From NCBI GenBank assembly GCA_029856615.1, contig JAHKLF010000013.1, positions 1-15,155 on the forward strand: a DNA stretch of 15,155 nucleotides. The letters are read 5' to 3'. The notes under the pieces were generated by a model that had not been told where the DNA came from, did not search any database, and saw nothing but the letters and a program-made list of their open reading frames with translations. This document shows positions 6,883 to 13,827 of this stretch, piece after piece. Position 1 is the stretch's first letter, and each line of letters starts with the position of its first letter. This stretch comes from Candidatus Njordarchaeota archaeon. Its GTDB lineage: Archaea; Asgardarchaeota; Njordarchaeia; Njordarchaeales; Njordarchaeaceae. Made by a program: the position numbers and the translations under genes.

Positions 6883-8253
6883 ATGAGTATCAAGGTTAGG
6901 AATTTCTGGTTTCGTTATACTAATTCTGAATGGATCCTGCGAAACCTCAATTTTGAGATAGGGGAAAACCAAATTATACTCCTTGTTGGTCCAACGGGTA
7001 GCGGGAAATCAACATTAATCTATTCTCTTTCCGGATTAATTCCCTACTATATTCATGGCGAATGGTTAGGAGAAATAAGCATAGCAGGTATTCCTGTGCT
7101 TAAAAAAGGCCTACGTGCATTAACTGGAAAAGTTGGCTTAGTTATGCAGAATTTTGAAGATCAGCTCTTATCAATGCGTGTAAGAGAGGAAATAATGCTT
7201 GGTCCCCTTAACATTGGCTACAGAGCAGAGGAAGCTAGTTTACTAGCCGCTGATTTAATTGATAAGCTTAAGTTAAAGGGCCATGAAAATACCCATGTAT
7301 CAACTCTTAGCTTTGGACAAAAGCAGAAAGTTGTTTTAGCCAGCATATTAGCCATAAAACCAGATATTGTATTACTTGACGAACCATTTTCTCAGTTAGA
7401 TAATGAATCTAAAGAATCATTAAGAGTAATTCTTACCGAATTGCGAAAAGAGGGAAAAACAATCATAGTAGCTGAACATGACATAAGCAACATAATCGGT
7501 ATAGCCGATGAACTAATTGTTCTAAATAAGGGAGAAATGATATACAAGGGAACTCCTAATGCCGCTGGCGATTTATTACGCTCGCTTGGCCTTAGAATTA
7601 CTAACGAAATTCACTTAGAGATACCAAAGCCGAAAGATGTCGTCTTAGTTACAAAGGATCTTTTCTGTGGATGGTTTAACAGAGAAATTCTTAGATGGGT
7701 CAATATGTACTTACGAGAAGAAGAGATAGTCAGTATTGTCGGGAAAAATGGTTCAGGTAAAACAACTCTAGGCTTAACTCTTGTTGGGATTTTAAAACCA
7801 TTATCAGGGGAAATAGAGAAGAAAGGTCGTGTAACAATGGTTTTCCAGAATCAAGATAACAATATAATCTTTTCAACGGTTTTTGATGAAGTATTCAGGC
7901 CAGCGCTTAATGCATTAAAGAATAAAAGTAGAGCATTAGAACTCGCTGAGGATTTACTAAGTACCTTTAAATTGGAGCATTACACCGATTACAGTCCATT
8001 CAAATTAAGTAGAGGAGAGAGACTAAGATTAGAGGTAGCCTCTGCTATTGCATCATGTCCGAAAATCCTAATACTTGATGAACCTACCTTTGGGCAAGAT
8101 TATAACTCTCTTTCCAGTCTTCTTGACACTGTTTCCAATTATGCAAATTCGCTTAAATTTGGAACCATTATTTTGACGCATAATGAGGAGTTTGCGCGAT
8201 CTGTGAGTAATAGAATATATTGTATCAAGAGTGGATATCTTCTAGAATACTAG
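6883..8253 (+). CDS. Fused double ATP-binding protein of an ECF transporter (EcfA-EcfA')
   Basis: 456 residues from the ATG at 6883; two ABC ATPase domains in one chain, as in the energising half of ECF importers. First half: Walker A GPTGSGKST (36-44), Q-loop in VMQNFEDQ (87-94), signature LSFGQKQ (142-148), Walker B IVLLDEP (162-168) and switch histidine H199 (AEHD). Second half: Walker A GKNGSGKTT (287-295), Q-loop VFQNQD, signature LSRGERL, Walker B ILILDEP (395-401) and H433 (LTHN). Both signature motifs depart from LSGGQ (LSFGQ and LSRGE). ATG 6883 has AGGT at 6871-6874; a GTG at 6865, overlapping the S-component stop as GTGA, would add six residues and cannot be excluded. The 3' end overlaps the convergent EcfT gene by 12 bases. 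Confidence 0.88.
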   Translation: MSIKVRNFWFRYTNSEWILRNLNFEIGENQIILLVGPTGSGKSTLIYSLSGLIPYYIHGEWLGEISIAGIPVLKKGLRALTGKVGLVMQNFEDQLLSMRVREEIMLGPLNIGYRAEEASLLAADLIDKLKLKGHENTHVSTLSFGQKQKVVLASILAIKPDIVLLDEPFSQLDNESKESLRVILTELRKEGKTIIVAEHDISNIIGIADELIVLNKGEMIYKGTPNAAGDLLRSLGLRITNEIHLEIPKPKDVVLVTKDLFCGWFNREILRWVNMYLREEEIVSIVGKNGSGKTTLGLTLVGILKPLSGEIEKKGRVTMVFQNQDNNIIFSTVFDEVFRPALNALKNKSRALELAEDLLSTFKLEHYTDYSPFKLSRGERLRLEVASAIASCPKILILDEPTFGQDYNSLSSLLDTVSNYANSLKFGTIILTHNEEFARSVSNRIYCIKSGYLLEY

Positions 8254-9048
8254 TAATGGTAGTATGATCATGATGGATAAAGCCAATAAAATGGAGGGCT
8301 TTAATTGATATTTCGAGTCTATTATGGGTATTCTTCCATGAAAACTCCTCATCTCAAGTGAGACAGATATTGTTAAACTTCTTTTTATGTTCGTATAGAT
8401 TAGTGTTCTAATTATTAGTGGTATGTGCCTAAGAGCACTAATAATGCTTATTTTTTCTCCCTTTTGTCTCAGAGATGCAAAGATTTGGTAAAAATCTTCT
8501 ACAATAAACGGAATAAACTTCATCGCCAGTATTATCGTTAGCGATACCTTATGCGGTATTTTAATTCTTTGGAATAATCGCATCATCTCGCTAAAAGTTG
8601 TTGTAGAAATAAAGACCACAGACACTAATATTGCCCCCGCTAGCTTAATACCTACCATTAGTCCATATATAAGCCCCTCTAATACTAGCGCTATTCCCTT
8701 ACCCATTGTTATCAATGATATAATAGGGGTTTGAGGAGGTATTACATAGAAGAGTATTGTGACCTGCTCTCCTTGATAGTATCTATAATAGAAAAATCCT
8801 TGACTAAGCGTCGTGGAGATTATGAGAAAAGCTAGTAATAACATGTAGCTACGTATAATCATTATATTAGGTCTAATTGAGAGGAAGATTAGAAGAATCA
8901 CGAGAAGAAGTACGGCTAGGCTTACTATGTTGCTTTCTATTAAGAAAAAAACCGTAAATATTATTGCCCACACAAGCTTAAACTCTGGAGCTATCTTATG
9001 AATCCACGAATCTCTGGAAATATATGATATAATTTCTCGAAAACTCAT
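8242..9048 (-). CDS. ecfT: ECF transporter transmembrane component EcfT
   Basis: 268 residues from the ATG at 9048, with at least five strongly hydrophobic segments. The N-terminus has the EcfT-type HKIAPEFKLVW (usual form LDPRxKL), and the centre has STTTFSEMMRLFQRIKIPHKVSLTIILAMKFIP, matching the family's 'P-etT...aL..l.lP' region. The two coupling helices that grip the ATPases appear as ASLRQKG and SLEMRSFHG, divergent forms of the ARG/ARS motifs. It should join the S component and double ATPase encoded on the opposite strand. ATG 9048 is preferred because GTGAT (9053-9057) matches the anti-SD end of 16S rRNA with a 4-base gap; a GTG at 9057 would add three residues. Unusually it is not in the same operon as the rest of the transporter: it follows a 2-hydroxyacid dehydrogenase gene by 25 bases. 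Confidence 0.85.
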   Translation of the reverse strand: MSFREIISYISRDSWIHKIAPEFKLVWAIIFTVFFLIESNIVSLAVLLLVILLIFLSIRPNIMIIRSYMLLLAFLIISTTLSQGFFYYRYYQGEQVTILFYVIPPQTPIISLITMGKGIALVLEGLIYGLMVGIKLAGAILVSVVFISTTTFSEMMRLFQRIKIPHKVSLTIILAMKFIPFIVEDFYQIFASLRQKGEKISIISALRHIPLIIRTLIYTNIKRSLTISVSLEMRSFHGRIPIIDSKYQLKPSILLALSIMIILPLLVF

Positions 9049-9073
9049 TATTATCACTATCTTTATTATCGTT

Positions 9074-10054
9074 TTACTGAATATAGTCTTCCTTTTTAGC
9101 GATATTCCTCGGTTTTTCTCCTCTCAAGAACCTAGCAATATTTTCAACAGCATTTCTAATCACGTTTTCTCTTATTTCTGGAGAAAAACCAGCTATATGG
9201 GGAGTCATAATGACATTTTCTAATTTATGAAATGGATAATCTTGAAACGTAGGCTCATCCCTTTTCGGATATCTCCACCAGACATCCAATGCCGCTATTG
9301 CTCCGGGATTCGTTCTGAGAAACTCGTATAGGGCTTTCTGATCAATCACATCACCACGGCCAACGTTCACTAAAATGACATTTCTTTTCATAAGCCTAAA
9401 TTCGTTTTCTCCTATCAAGCCTTTTGTCTCCCTTGTTAGAGGAAGAGCTATTAAGATGAAGTCAGCTTGTCTAAGTACTCTATCAAGGTCTCTTAAAGTC
9501 CCAATAAAATCGACATCAACATCAGTCTGTCCACTCCTATTTATCCCATAAACTCTCATACCCAATGCCTTAGCCATTTTTGCAAACTCTCTTCCTATAT
9601 GTCCCAGACCTATTATCCCGACAACTTTATCTTTAAGCAGAACGCCATATTTTCTACGCTCCCATATTCCTTTCCTCATTTTCTCAGTATGCTGAGGAAT
9701 TCTTTTAACAGCACTTAATAGCAAGGCTAGAGCATGTTCAGCAACTGCACGCGCATTTCCTCCCGCGTTTGATGCTACTATTACATGATCAGGAATTATG
9801 TGGAATGGTACATGGTCCAGTCCGGCCGATAGAGTCTGTATCATTTCTAAATTAATTAACTCTTTAATCAAGTCCTCTTTCAAGTCTCGTCCACTACCAG
9901 TAAGGATCGCTCTTACCCTATCACTAATCCTCCTTAAATAATTCTGATTCATATCTAACAGATATTTTACATCAGCCAGCTTACTTAGTTCCTCCTCAAT
10001 GATTTTCCTATCATTCTCATTAGCTCTAAATGTGACAAGAACAATAGGTTTCAT
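9074..10054 (-). CDS. D-isomer-specific 2-hydroxyacid dehydrogenase
   Basis: 326 residues, the usual length. It would reduce a 2-oxo acid to the D-2-hydroxy acid (or the reverse) with NAD(P)H in the cytoplasm. The cofactor domain carries GIIGLGHIGREFAKMAKALGM with the GxGxxG loop at 149-154, then VNVGRGDVID (catalytic R233), an acidic catalytic position in DVWWRYPKRDEP (E267), and TPHIAG (H286). The DVWWRYP form recalls a subgroup of this family rather than classic glyoxylate reductase or phosphoglycerate dehydrogenase (no ACT domain). Substrate is not predictable. ATG 10054 is chosen because GGTGAT lies 7 bases upstream at 10062-10067; a longer start at 10066 (GTG) would sit on that SD. EcfT follows on the same strand, 25 bases downstream, probably in one transcript. 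Confidence 0.88.
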   Translation of the reverse strand: MKPIVLVTFRANENDRKIIEEELSKLADVKYLLDMNQNYLRRISDRVRAILTGSGRDLKEDLIKELINLEMIQTLSAGLDHVPFHIIPDHVIVASNAGGNARAVAEHALALLLSAVKRIPQHTEKMRKGIWERRKYGVLLKDKVVGIIGLGHIGREFAKMAKALGMRVYGINRSGQTDVDVDFIGTLRDLDRVLRQADFILIALPLTRETKGLIGENEFRLMKRNVILVNVGRGDVIDQKALYEFLRTNPGAIAALDVWWRYPKRDEPTFQDYPFHKLENVIMTPHIAGFSPEIRENVIRNAVENIARFLRGEKPRNIAKKEDYIQ

Positions 10055-10061
10055 TCTCAGC

Positions 10062-10067
10062 ATCACC
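10062..10067 (-). promoter_or_regulatory. Shine-Dalgarno GGTGAT that fixes the dehydrogenase start
   Basis: GGTGAT, a full match to part of the archaeal anti-SD complement GGAGGTGATC, lies 7 bases before the ATG at 10054. It makes that codon a better start than the GTG at 10066, which would be inside the SD itself. Confidence 0.6.
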
Positions 10068-10134
10068 AGTACTTATATGTCTAATATAGGAGATATTTTA
10101 TATTTGGGATATATCGAATTTTGGTTATTGGTAG

Positions 10135-10863
10135 ATGATTTTTATGCCAATATTTAAGAGAGAAAACATCGACTTCTCACCCATTGAAAAATTGGGAGTA
10201 AGCGCCGGAACTGTCGCTATGATGTGGTTTAACAAATATTCTGGATTTATCTTTAAGACGCCTACTAAGGAAATAATTGTCGATCCGGTGGATATACAAA
10301 GCGATGCAAGAGGAATACTAAATCCAGATATTATTTTTATTTCACATGAACATTTTGATCATTATGATCCTAGGGTTATAAAGGATTTACTACGAGATAA
10401 AACACATGTATTAGCACCCCCGCATATAACGCGCGATTTAAGCGGAATTATCCCAGTTGATAGACTACATGAAATGAAGCCGGGTGACGAATTCAAATTA
10501 GAAGACGTTAAAATAATCGCCGAGAAAGCCCAACATCCTTCTCCATTACCTTTAACTATGGTTCTCTTCACCGAGGATGACATTAGAATTTACCACGCAA
10601 TAGATAGCATGACTTTCAGTGACATGAGGAACATAGGAGAAAAATACGGTTTAGATATAGCTATCGTCCCTATCGGAATAGCTCCAGGAACATCCCCCGA
10701 AGAAGGCGTTAGAGCTATCGAACTTTTAAAGCCTAAGTTAGCAATTCCCCATCATGCCACGGGAGGATTTGAAAAATTTGAGAAATTAATAAAACAGAAA
10801 CTCCCTGGAATACAGGTTAAAATACTTAAGAAAGGGGAGATATACACTTATACTAAGGGATAG
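10135..10863 (+). CDS. Metallo-beta-lactamase-fold hydrolase, UPF0173-like
   Basis: 242 residues, the normal size for the short MBL-fold hydrolases. HEHFDH at 71-76 gives zinc ligands H71, H73, D75 and H76; H134 in AQHPSP, D157 in HAIDSM and H206/H207 in IPHHATGG complete a two-metal site. There is no C-terminal extension such as a beta-CASP domain, so RNase activity is unlikely. Family members are known as UPF0173 or as L-ascorbate-6-phosphate lactonase-like proteins; the substrate is unknown. Two ATG codons are possible (10135 and 10144), neither with a strong SD. A TATA-like TTTTATAT at 10096-10103 lies about 35 bases upstream, which would give a short leader. The TtuA-type gene follows 37 bases after the stop, with a T6 run and an SD in between. 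Confidence 0.82.
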   Translation: MIFMPIFKRENIDFSPIEKLGVSAGTVAMMWFNKYSGFIFKTPTKEIIVDPVDIQSDARGILNPDIIFISHEHFDHYDPRVIKDLLRDKTHVLAPPHITRDLSGIIPVDRLHEMKPGDEFKLEDVKIIAEKAQHPSPLPLTMVLFTEDDIRIYHAIDSMTFSDMRNIGEKYGLDIAIVPIGIAPGTSPEEGVRAIELLKPKLAIPHHATGGFEKFEKLIKQKLPGIQVKILKKGEIYTYTKG

Positions 10864-10900
10864 TACTCTCTTCTTTTCATAATTTTTTGGAGACGAGCTT

Positions 10901-11836
10901 ATGAAGAAAAAAAGATGCATTGTGTGTCATAGAAAAGCAGATGTATACATCGTGTATGCTAATGCGGCTTTCTGCAGGGAACACTTTATAGAATTCTATG
11001 AAAGAAAGATACTTAGAACACTTAAGGAAGCAAAATTTGAGGGCAGGAGAGTTTTGGTAGCAGTCTCTGGTGGAAAGGATTCAGTAGCCCTTCTATACGC
11101 GTTAACGTCGCTTGCTGAAGCATTAAATATTCAGATTGCAGCTCTTCATATAGATTTGAGAATTGGTAATTATTCTGAAGAGAGTGTCGCTATAGTTGAA
11201 AAGATCGCTCATGAATTAAAAATACCCATTAGAATTGTCGATGTACGAGATTTTTTAGGGGTAGGACTCCCAGAAGCAACTCGTGTTACTAAACGACCCG
11301 CATGTGCGGTGTGTGGGATTGTAAAAAGATGGATCATGAATAAAATTGCCTATGAGAACGGCTTTGATTATATTGCTACTGGGCATAATATAGATGATAT
11401 CTCCGCATTCTGGCTTAAAGCTCTTTTGACTCAGCGTGAGGAGGATATAATAAGAGATTTCAGTATAGTTACTCCTCCTAATCCAGATTATAGGATAGTT
11501 GGTCGAATTCGTCCGCAAATTTTTTTGCGCGAACAAGAAAATATGTTATACTGTTTATTTAAACATGCTCCATTTATTCAAGAGATATGCCCATTATCCC
11601 GTGGTGCTACCTTACATAGGTATAAGGAAATATGGGGAGATATCTTAGAAGTAAACCCTGTCTCGCAGATTAACTTTGTGAAGAGTTTATTAAGATTGCG
11701 TGAAAGAATAGAAAAACCAAAGATCAATATGACAACTTGTAAAATATGCGGATTTGCCACAACTGCCAAGGATAGCATTTGCGCATTCTGCAGACTAAGA
11801 TTACGGATACAATCCTGGAAAAATTCTTTAAGTTAG
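10901..11836 (+). CDS. ttuA: tRNA 2-thiolation enzyme, TtuA/Ncs6 family
   Basis: 311 residues, matching TtuA. Terminal zinc ribbons: C6xxC9 with C25xxH28 at the N-terminus, and C280xxC283 with C294xxC297 at the C-terminus. Between them is an N-type ATP pyrophosphatase domain with the P-loop SGGKDS (56-61) and HIDLRIG. Three cysteines at the positions of the Fe-S ligands of TtuA are present: C135 and C138 (RPACAVCG) and C230 (FIQEICPLSRG). The family adenylates and thiolates U54 or the wobble U34 of tRNA, using sulphur from a ubiquitin-like carrier and a 4Fe-4S cluster. TtuA proper makes s2T54, important in thermophiles; Ncs6-type members act on U34. I cannot separate the two here. GGAG (10889-10892) sits 8 bases before the ATG. 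No sulphur-carrier protein is in the window. Confidence 0.9.
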   Translation: MKKKRCIVCHRKADVYIVYANAAFCREHFIEFYERKILRTLKEAKFEGRRVLVAVSGGKDSVALLYALTSLAEALNIQIAALHIDLRIGNYSEESVAIVEKIAHELKIPIRIVDVRDFLGVGLPEATRVTKRPACAVCGIVKRWIMNKIAYENGFDYIATGHNIDDISAFWLKALLTQREEDIIRDFSIVTPPNPDYRIVGRIRPQIFLREQENMLYCLFKHAPFIQEICPLSRGATLHRYKEIWGDILEVNPVSQINFVKSLLRLRERIEKPKINMTTCKICGFATTAKDSICAFCRLRLRIQSWKNSLS

Positions 11837-11838
11837 CA

Positions 11839-11866
11839 AGATATGTATTTTTCAAGCTTAATATCT
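11839..11866. promoter_or_regulatory. Candidate NikR operator: AGATAT-N16-ATATCT
   Basis: Two exact inverted 6-bp half-sites are separated by 16 bases, the same spacing as the E. coli NikR operator (GTATGA-N16-TCATAC). The dyad is centred 28 bases upstream of the nikR start and covers its probable TATA region (TTAATATC, 11858-11865), so binding would block the promoter. The half-site sequence differs from E. coli, and 6-bp AT-rich repeats are not rare, so this is a candidate for autoregulation, not a proven site. Confidence 0.45.
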
Positions 11867-11880
11867 AACTGGGACTGAAT

Positions 11881-12291
11881 ATGACACGAGTAGTAAGAAC
11901 AGGAATTACCATCCCTAAAAAGTTATTAAAAAGACTTGATGAATTTATGAACAGCTTGGGCATTAAAAGCCGTTCGAAAATAATCTCAGAGGCCCTAAGA
12001 AATTACCTAAATGAGCGGTCTGTACTCCTGAAAAAAACAGGAAAAATGATAGGTACCATACTACTCGTTTATGATCACGAGAGAGGGGAGACTGTAAATA
12101 AAATTTTAAGTGCTGAGCATGAATATTTACAGGAAATAAGGTCTACACTACACATTCATTTAACGCATGATAAATGCTTAGAAATAATAGCTATTGAGGG
12201 AGAAGCAGAGAAATTAAGGCGGCTCGTAAGTTCTCTGGAGAATATCAGTGGCGTCGAAATCGTTAGGTGTCTATTCTTTGAAGTCACATGA
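11881..12291 (+). CDS. nikR: Nickel-responsive transcriptional regulator NikR
   Basis: 136 residues, close to the E. coli protein (133). Residues 4-43 are a ribbon-helix-helix DNA-binding domain (VVRTGITIPKKLLKRLDEF, then GIKSRSKIISEALRNYL); the rest is the ACT-like, tetramer-forming metal domain. All four square-planar nickel ligands are present with exact E. coli spacing: H80, H91, H93 and C99 correspond to H76, H87, H89 and C95 (11, 2 and 6 residues apart). This is a strong assignment. With nickel bound, NikR represses nickel uptake genes. The gene follows the TtuA gene by 44 bases and carries its own promoter region, including the dyad at 11839-11866. No hydrogenase, urease or NikM/CbiM-type transporter is in the window, so its targets are elsewhere or not recognised. 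Confidence 0.93.
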   Translation: MTRVVRTGITIPKKLLKRLDEFMNSLGIKSRSKIISEALRNYLNERSVLLKKTGKMIGTILLVYDHERGETVNKILSAEHEYLQEIRSTLHIHLTHDKCLEIIAIEGEAEKLRRLVSSLENISGVEIVRCLFFEVT

Positions 12292-12369
12292 AAAATCATT
12301 TCCCTTGAAAGAATATATTTTTATCTGAGATTTGAATATAGGATAGCAACACATTTTAGGTGTACGCAT

Positions 12370-13077
12370 ATGAATGAATCAAACGAGACAGATATGCATG
12401 ATCTATTAAAGAGAGAACTACCCTCATTACTTCACGAAGATGAAGGATTTAAAATGGAGATAATTCAGGCTCTTGAAGAACTAATTTTAACCAAGGATGA
12501 TTATGCAAAAATGATGGACGCATTCTTAAAAATAAAAAATGACTTATTAACGAAGCTTGCGGAGATAGAGGACCTATTAAACTCTTTATCCTCAAGAGTT
12601 GAAAGTTTAGAGAAAACCGTGAATATGCATTCTTCTGATATAACCGCTCTAAAAAAAGAGATAACTAGTCTGAGGACTATTGCTAGTGAAGCTAAAAAAG
12701 AGCTAGATGAATTAAAAATGGCCACAAAAGTACCAGTAACCGAGGAAGTTTATGTTGAAAAAATTAAGGAAGAAATATCTAGGAGCCTAGGAACTTCGCT
12801 CAGAGAATGGCGCGTATACGATAATAAAGGGATCGTTTATGGACATCCAGCAACCGTAGAGGCTTTAGTAGCGGTTAAGCAACTTACCCATTTTGTCATT
12901 AAAATACAACCAGTTATTAGGCCTAGTGATATAGGGGAACTCAAGAAAATTGGCGCATTATATGAAGAGAAACTCAATGTAAAACCTCGCTTAATAATTG
13001 TGGGACATCATGCTAGTGAAGAAACTAAGAATCTCGCTCGCGAGCTTGGGGTAGAAGTTAGGGTTATTGCTATATGA
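12370..13077 (+). CDS. Coiled-coil protein with a degenerate PD-(D/E)XK nuclease-like domain
   Basis: 235 residues. The N-terminal 55 residues are acidic and helical; residues 55-118 are a coiled coil (LLTKLAEIEDLLNSLSSRVESLEK and on, leucine-rich heptads). From about 145 the sequence follows the DUF3782-type nuclease-like domain common in archaea and cyanobacteria: WRVYDNKGIVYG, then a strand pair, then IRPSDIGELKKIGALYEEKLN, KPRLIIVGHHASEETKNLARELGVEVRVI. Where active members have a D on the first strand and E-x-K on the second, this protein reads VEALVAVK and VIKIQP, so D, E and K all appear replaced. It is probably not a nuclease, and may act as a scaffold or binding protein. AGGTG (12358-12362) is 7 bases before the ATG. 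It is 78 bases after nikR. Confidence 0.78.
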   Translation: MNESNETDMHDLLKRELPSLLHEDEGFKMEIIQALEELILTKDDYAKMMDAFLKIKNDLLTKLAEIEDLLNSLSSRVESLEKTVNMHSSDITALKKEITSLRTIASEAKKELDELKMATKVPVTEEVYVEKIKEEISRSLGTSLREWRVYDNKGIVYGHPATVEALVAVKQLTHFVIKIQPVIRPSDIGELKKIGALYEEKLNVKPRLIIVGHHASEETKNLARELGVEVRVIAI

Positions 13078-13111
13078 AAATGATTAAACTTTTAGCCAAC
13101 TCTCCCTAACT

Positions 13112-13120
13112 AATTATAAT
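13112..13120 (+). promoter_or_regulatory. TATA-like box for the candidate C/D sRNA
   Basis: AATTATAAT is centred near 13116. Archaeal transcription starts about 26 bases after the centre of the TATA box, which here is about 13142, five bases before the C box of the sRNA. The match of promoter position and RNA 5' end supports an independently transcribed RNA. Confidence 0.45.
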
Positions 13121-13141
13121 TCTACATGCGAGGATAGTTAC

Positions 13142-13230
13142 TAATAATGATGATGCCCAGGGACTCTGAGATTGAGATATATGAGACAGGCAATGAAATT
13201 TATGATGACAGATCAATTCATCTGATATAA
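13142..13230 (+). ncRNA. Candidate box C/D guide sRNA
   Basis: Four boxes appear in order: C box ATGATGA (13147-13153), a 12-base guide (13154-13165), D' box CTGA (13166-13169), then C' box ATGATGA (13202-13208), a 13-base guide (13209-13221) and D box CTGA (13222-13225). Both guides have the length typical of archaeal C/D sRNAs that direct 2'-O-methylation. Flanking bases 13144-13146 and 13226-13228 can pair as a short terminal stem. The first guide is unusually GC-rich (GCCCAGGGAC) for this intergenic DNA. By the D+5 rule the targets would be AGUC(C)CUGGGCA and AUGA(A)UUGAUCUG, the methylated base in brackets; I cannot name the target RNAs. Odd: the D'-C' interval is 32 bases, longer than the usual 3-12. 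It lies between two convergent genes, outside any coding frame. Confidence 0.6.
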
Positions 13231-13246
13231 TCTCTATTAATACTTA

Positions 13247-13687
13247 TTAGATCTTTATTGTTTCAAGAACAATTGCTGGACAAACTCGTTTAACACCCTC
13301 TATTTTCCCTAGCTCTTCAATTATTTTCATGAATTCATCATTATCTCTTGCCCATACTTCAATCATAATCATATGGTCTCCCGTCGTAATCCAGACTTTC
13401 CTCGCCCAATCATTTGATGCTACAGTATCGGCTATTTTGAGAAGCTTATCAGATTCAACATCAATGCCCACTAAACTCACGACATTGTATCCTAGCGCTT
13501 TGTGGTTAACTACTGCAGTATACTTCTTAATGATACCCTCCTCTTCAAGTCTCTTAACTCTTTTTCGAACAGCAGCTTCGGTTATTCCTATTACTTTGGC
13601 CATTTCTGTAAAAGTAATGCGCCCATTCTCTATTAGCATCTCTATTATTTTTCTATCCTTATCATCTATCACAGAAGATTCCTCCAT
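13247..13687 (-). CDS. Lrp/AsnC-family transcriptional regulator
   Basis: 146 residues, the standard length. Residues 6-65 are the winged-helix DNA-binding part: IDDKDRKIIEMLIENGRITFTEMAKVIGITEAAVRKRVKRLEEEGII, with the recognition helix around 36-49. Residues 66-146 are the RAM (ligand-binding, octamer-forming) domain with GIDVES, the loop TTGDHMIMIEVWARD (101-115) and the closing GVKRVCPAIVLETIKI. Such proteins control amino-acid and central metabolism genes, usually with an amino-acid effector; the effector is not predictable here. Start ATG at 13687 (cat 13685-13687 on +). Upstream, a TATA-like TTTAAAT at about 13728-13734 fits a promoter, and the AT-rich 140-base region 13688-13827 holds several AATT-centred repeats that could bind the protein. 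Genes on both sides belong to other units. Confidence 0.92.
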   Translation of the reverse strand: MEESSVIDDKDRKIIEMLIENGRITFTEMAKVIGITEAAVRKRVKRLEEEGIIKKYTAVVNHKALGYNVVSLVGIDVESDKLLKIADTVASNDWARKVWITTGDHMIMIEVWARDNDEFMKIIEELGKIEGVKRVCPAIVLETIKI

Positions 13688-13827
13688 CTAAATTAATTGT
13701 TTTCTACTCCAACCTCATATTCAAGCATTTAAATTAAGCAGGTTAATTGATAAATTGAATTGTTTCAAAATATAAATTAATATGTTCGAATTATGAAGAT
13801 TAAAGTTGATGATTTATACGAAAAATA

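Noticed and set aside
5672..9048. Nickel or cobalt ECF importer controlled by the nearby NikR
   Set aside because: The S component lacks the MHI(M/P)(E/D)G N-terminus of NikM/CbiM, there is no NikN/CbiN-like small protein, and no AGATAT-N16-ATATCT-type dyad is seen before these genes.
13329..13691. 120-codon open frame on the + strand
   Set aside because: It is antisense to the well-supported Lrp/AsnC gene, has low-complexity serine/isoleucine-rich composition and no SD.
13711..13744. AACCT ... AGGTT inverted repeat upstream of the Lrp-family gene
   Set aside because: Arms are only 5 bp with a 24-base gap in AT-rich DNA, so it cannot be told from chance.
13760..13790. tRNA T-arm-like GTTCGAATTA
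   Set aside because: The bases on each side do not pair as a T stem, and no acceptor stem, anticodon arm or CCA end can be built around it.
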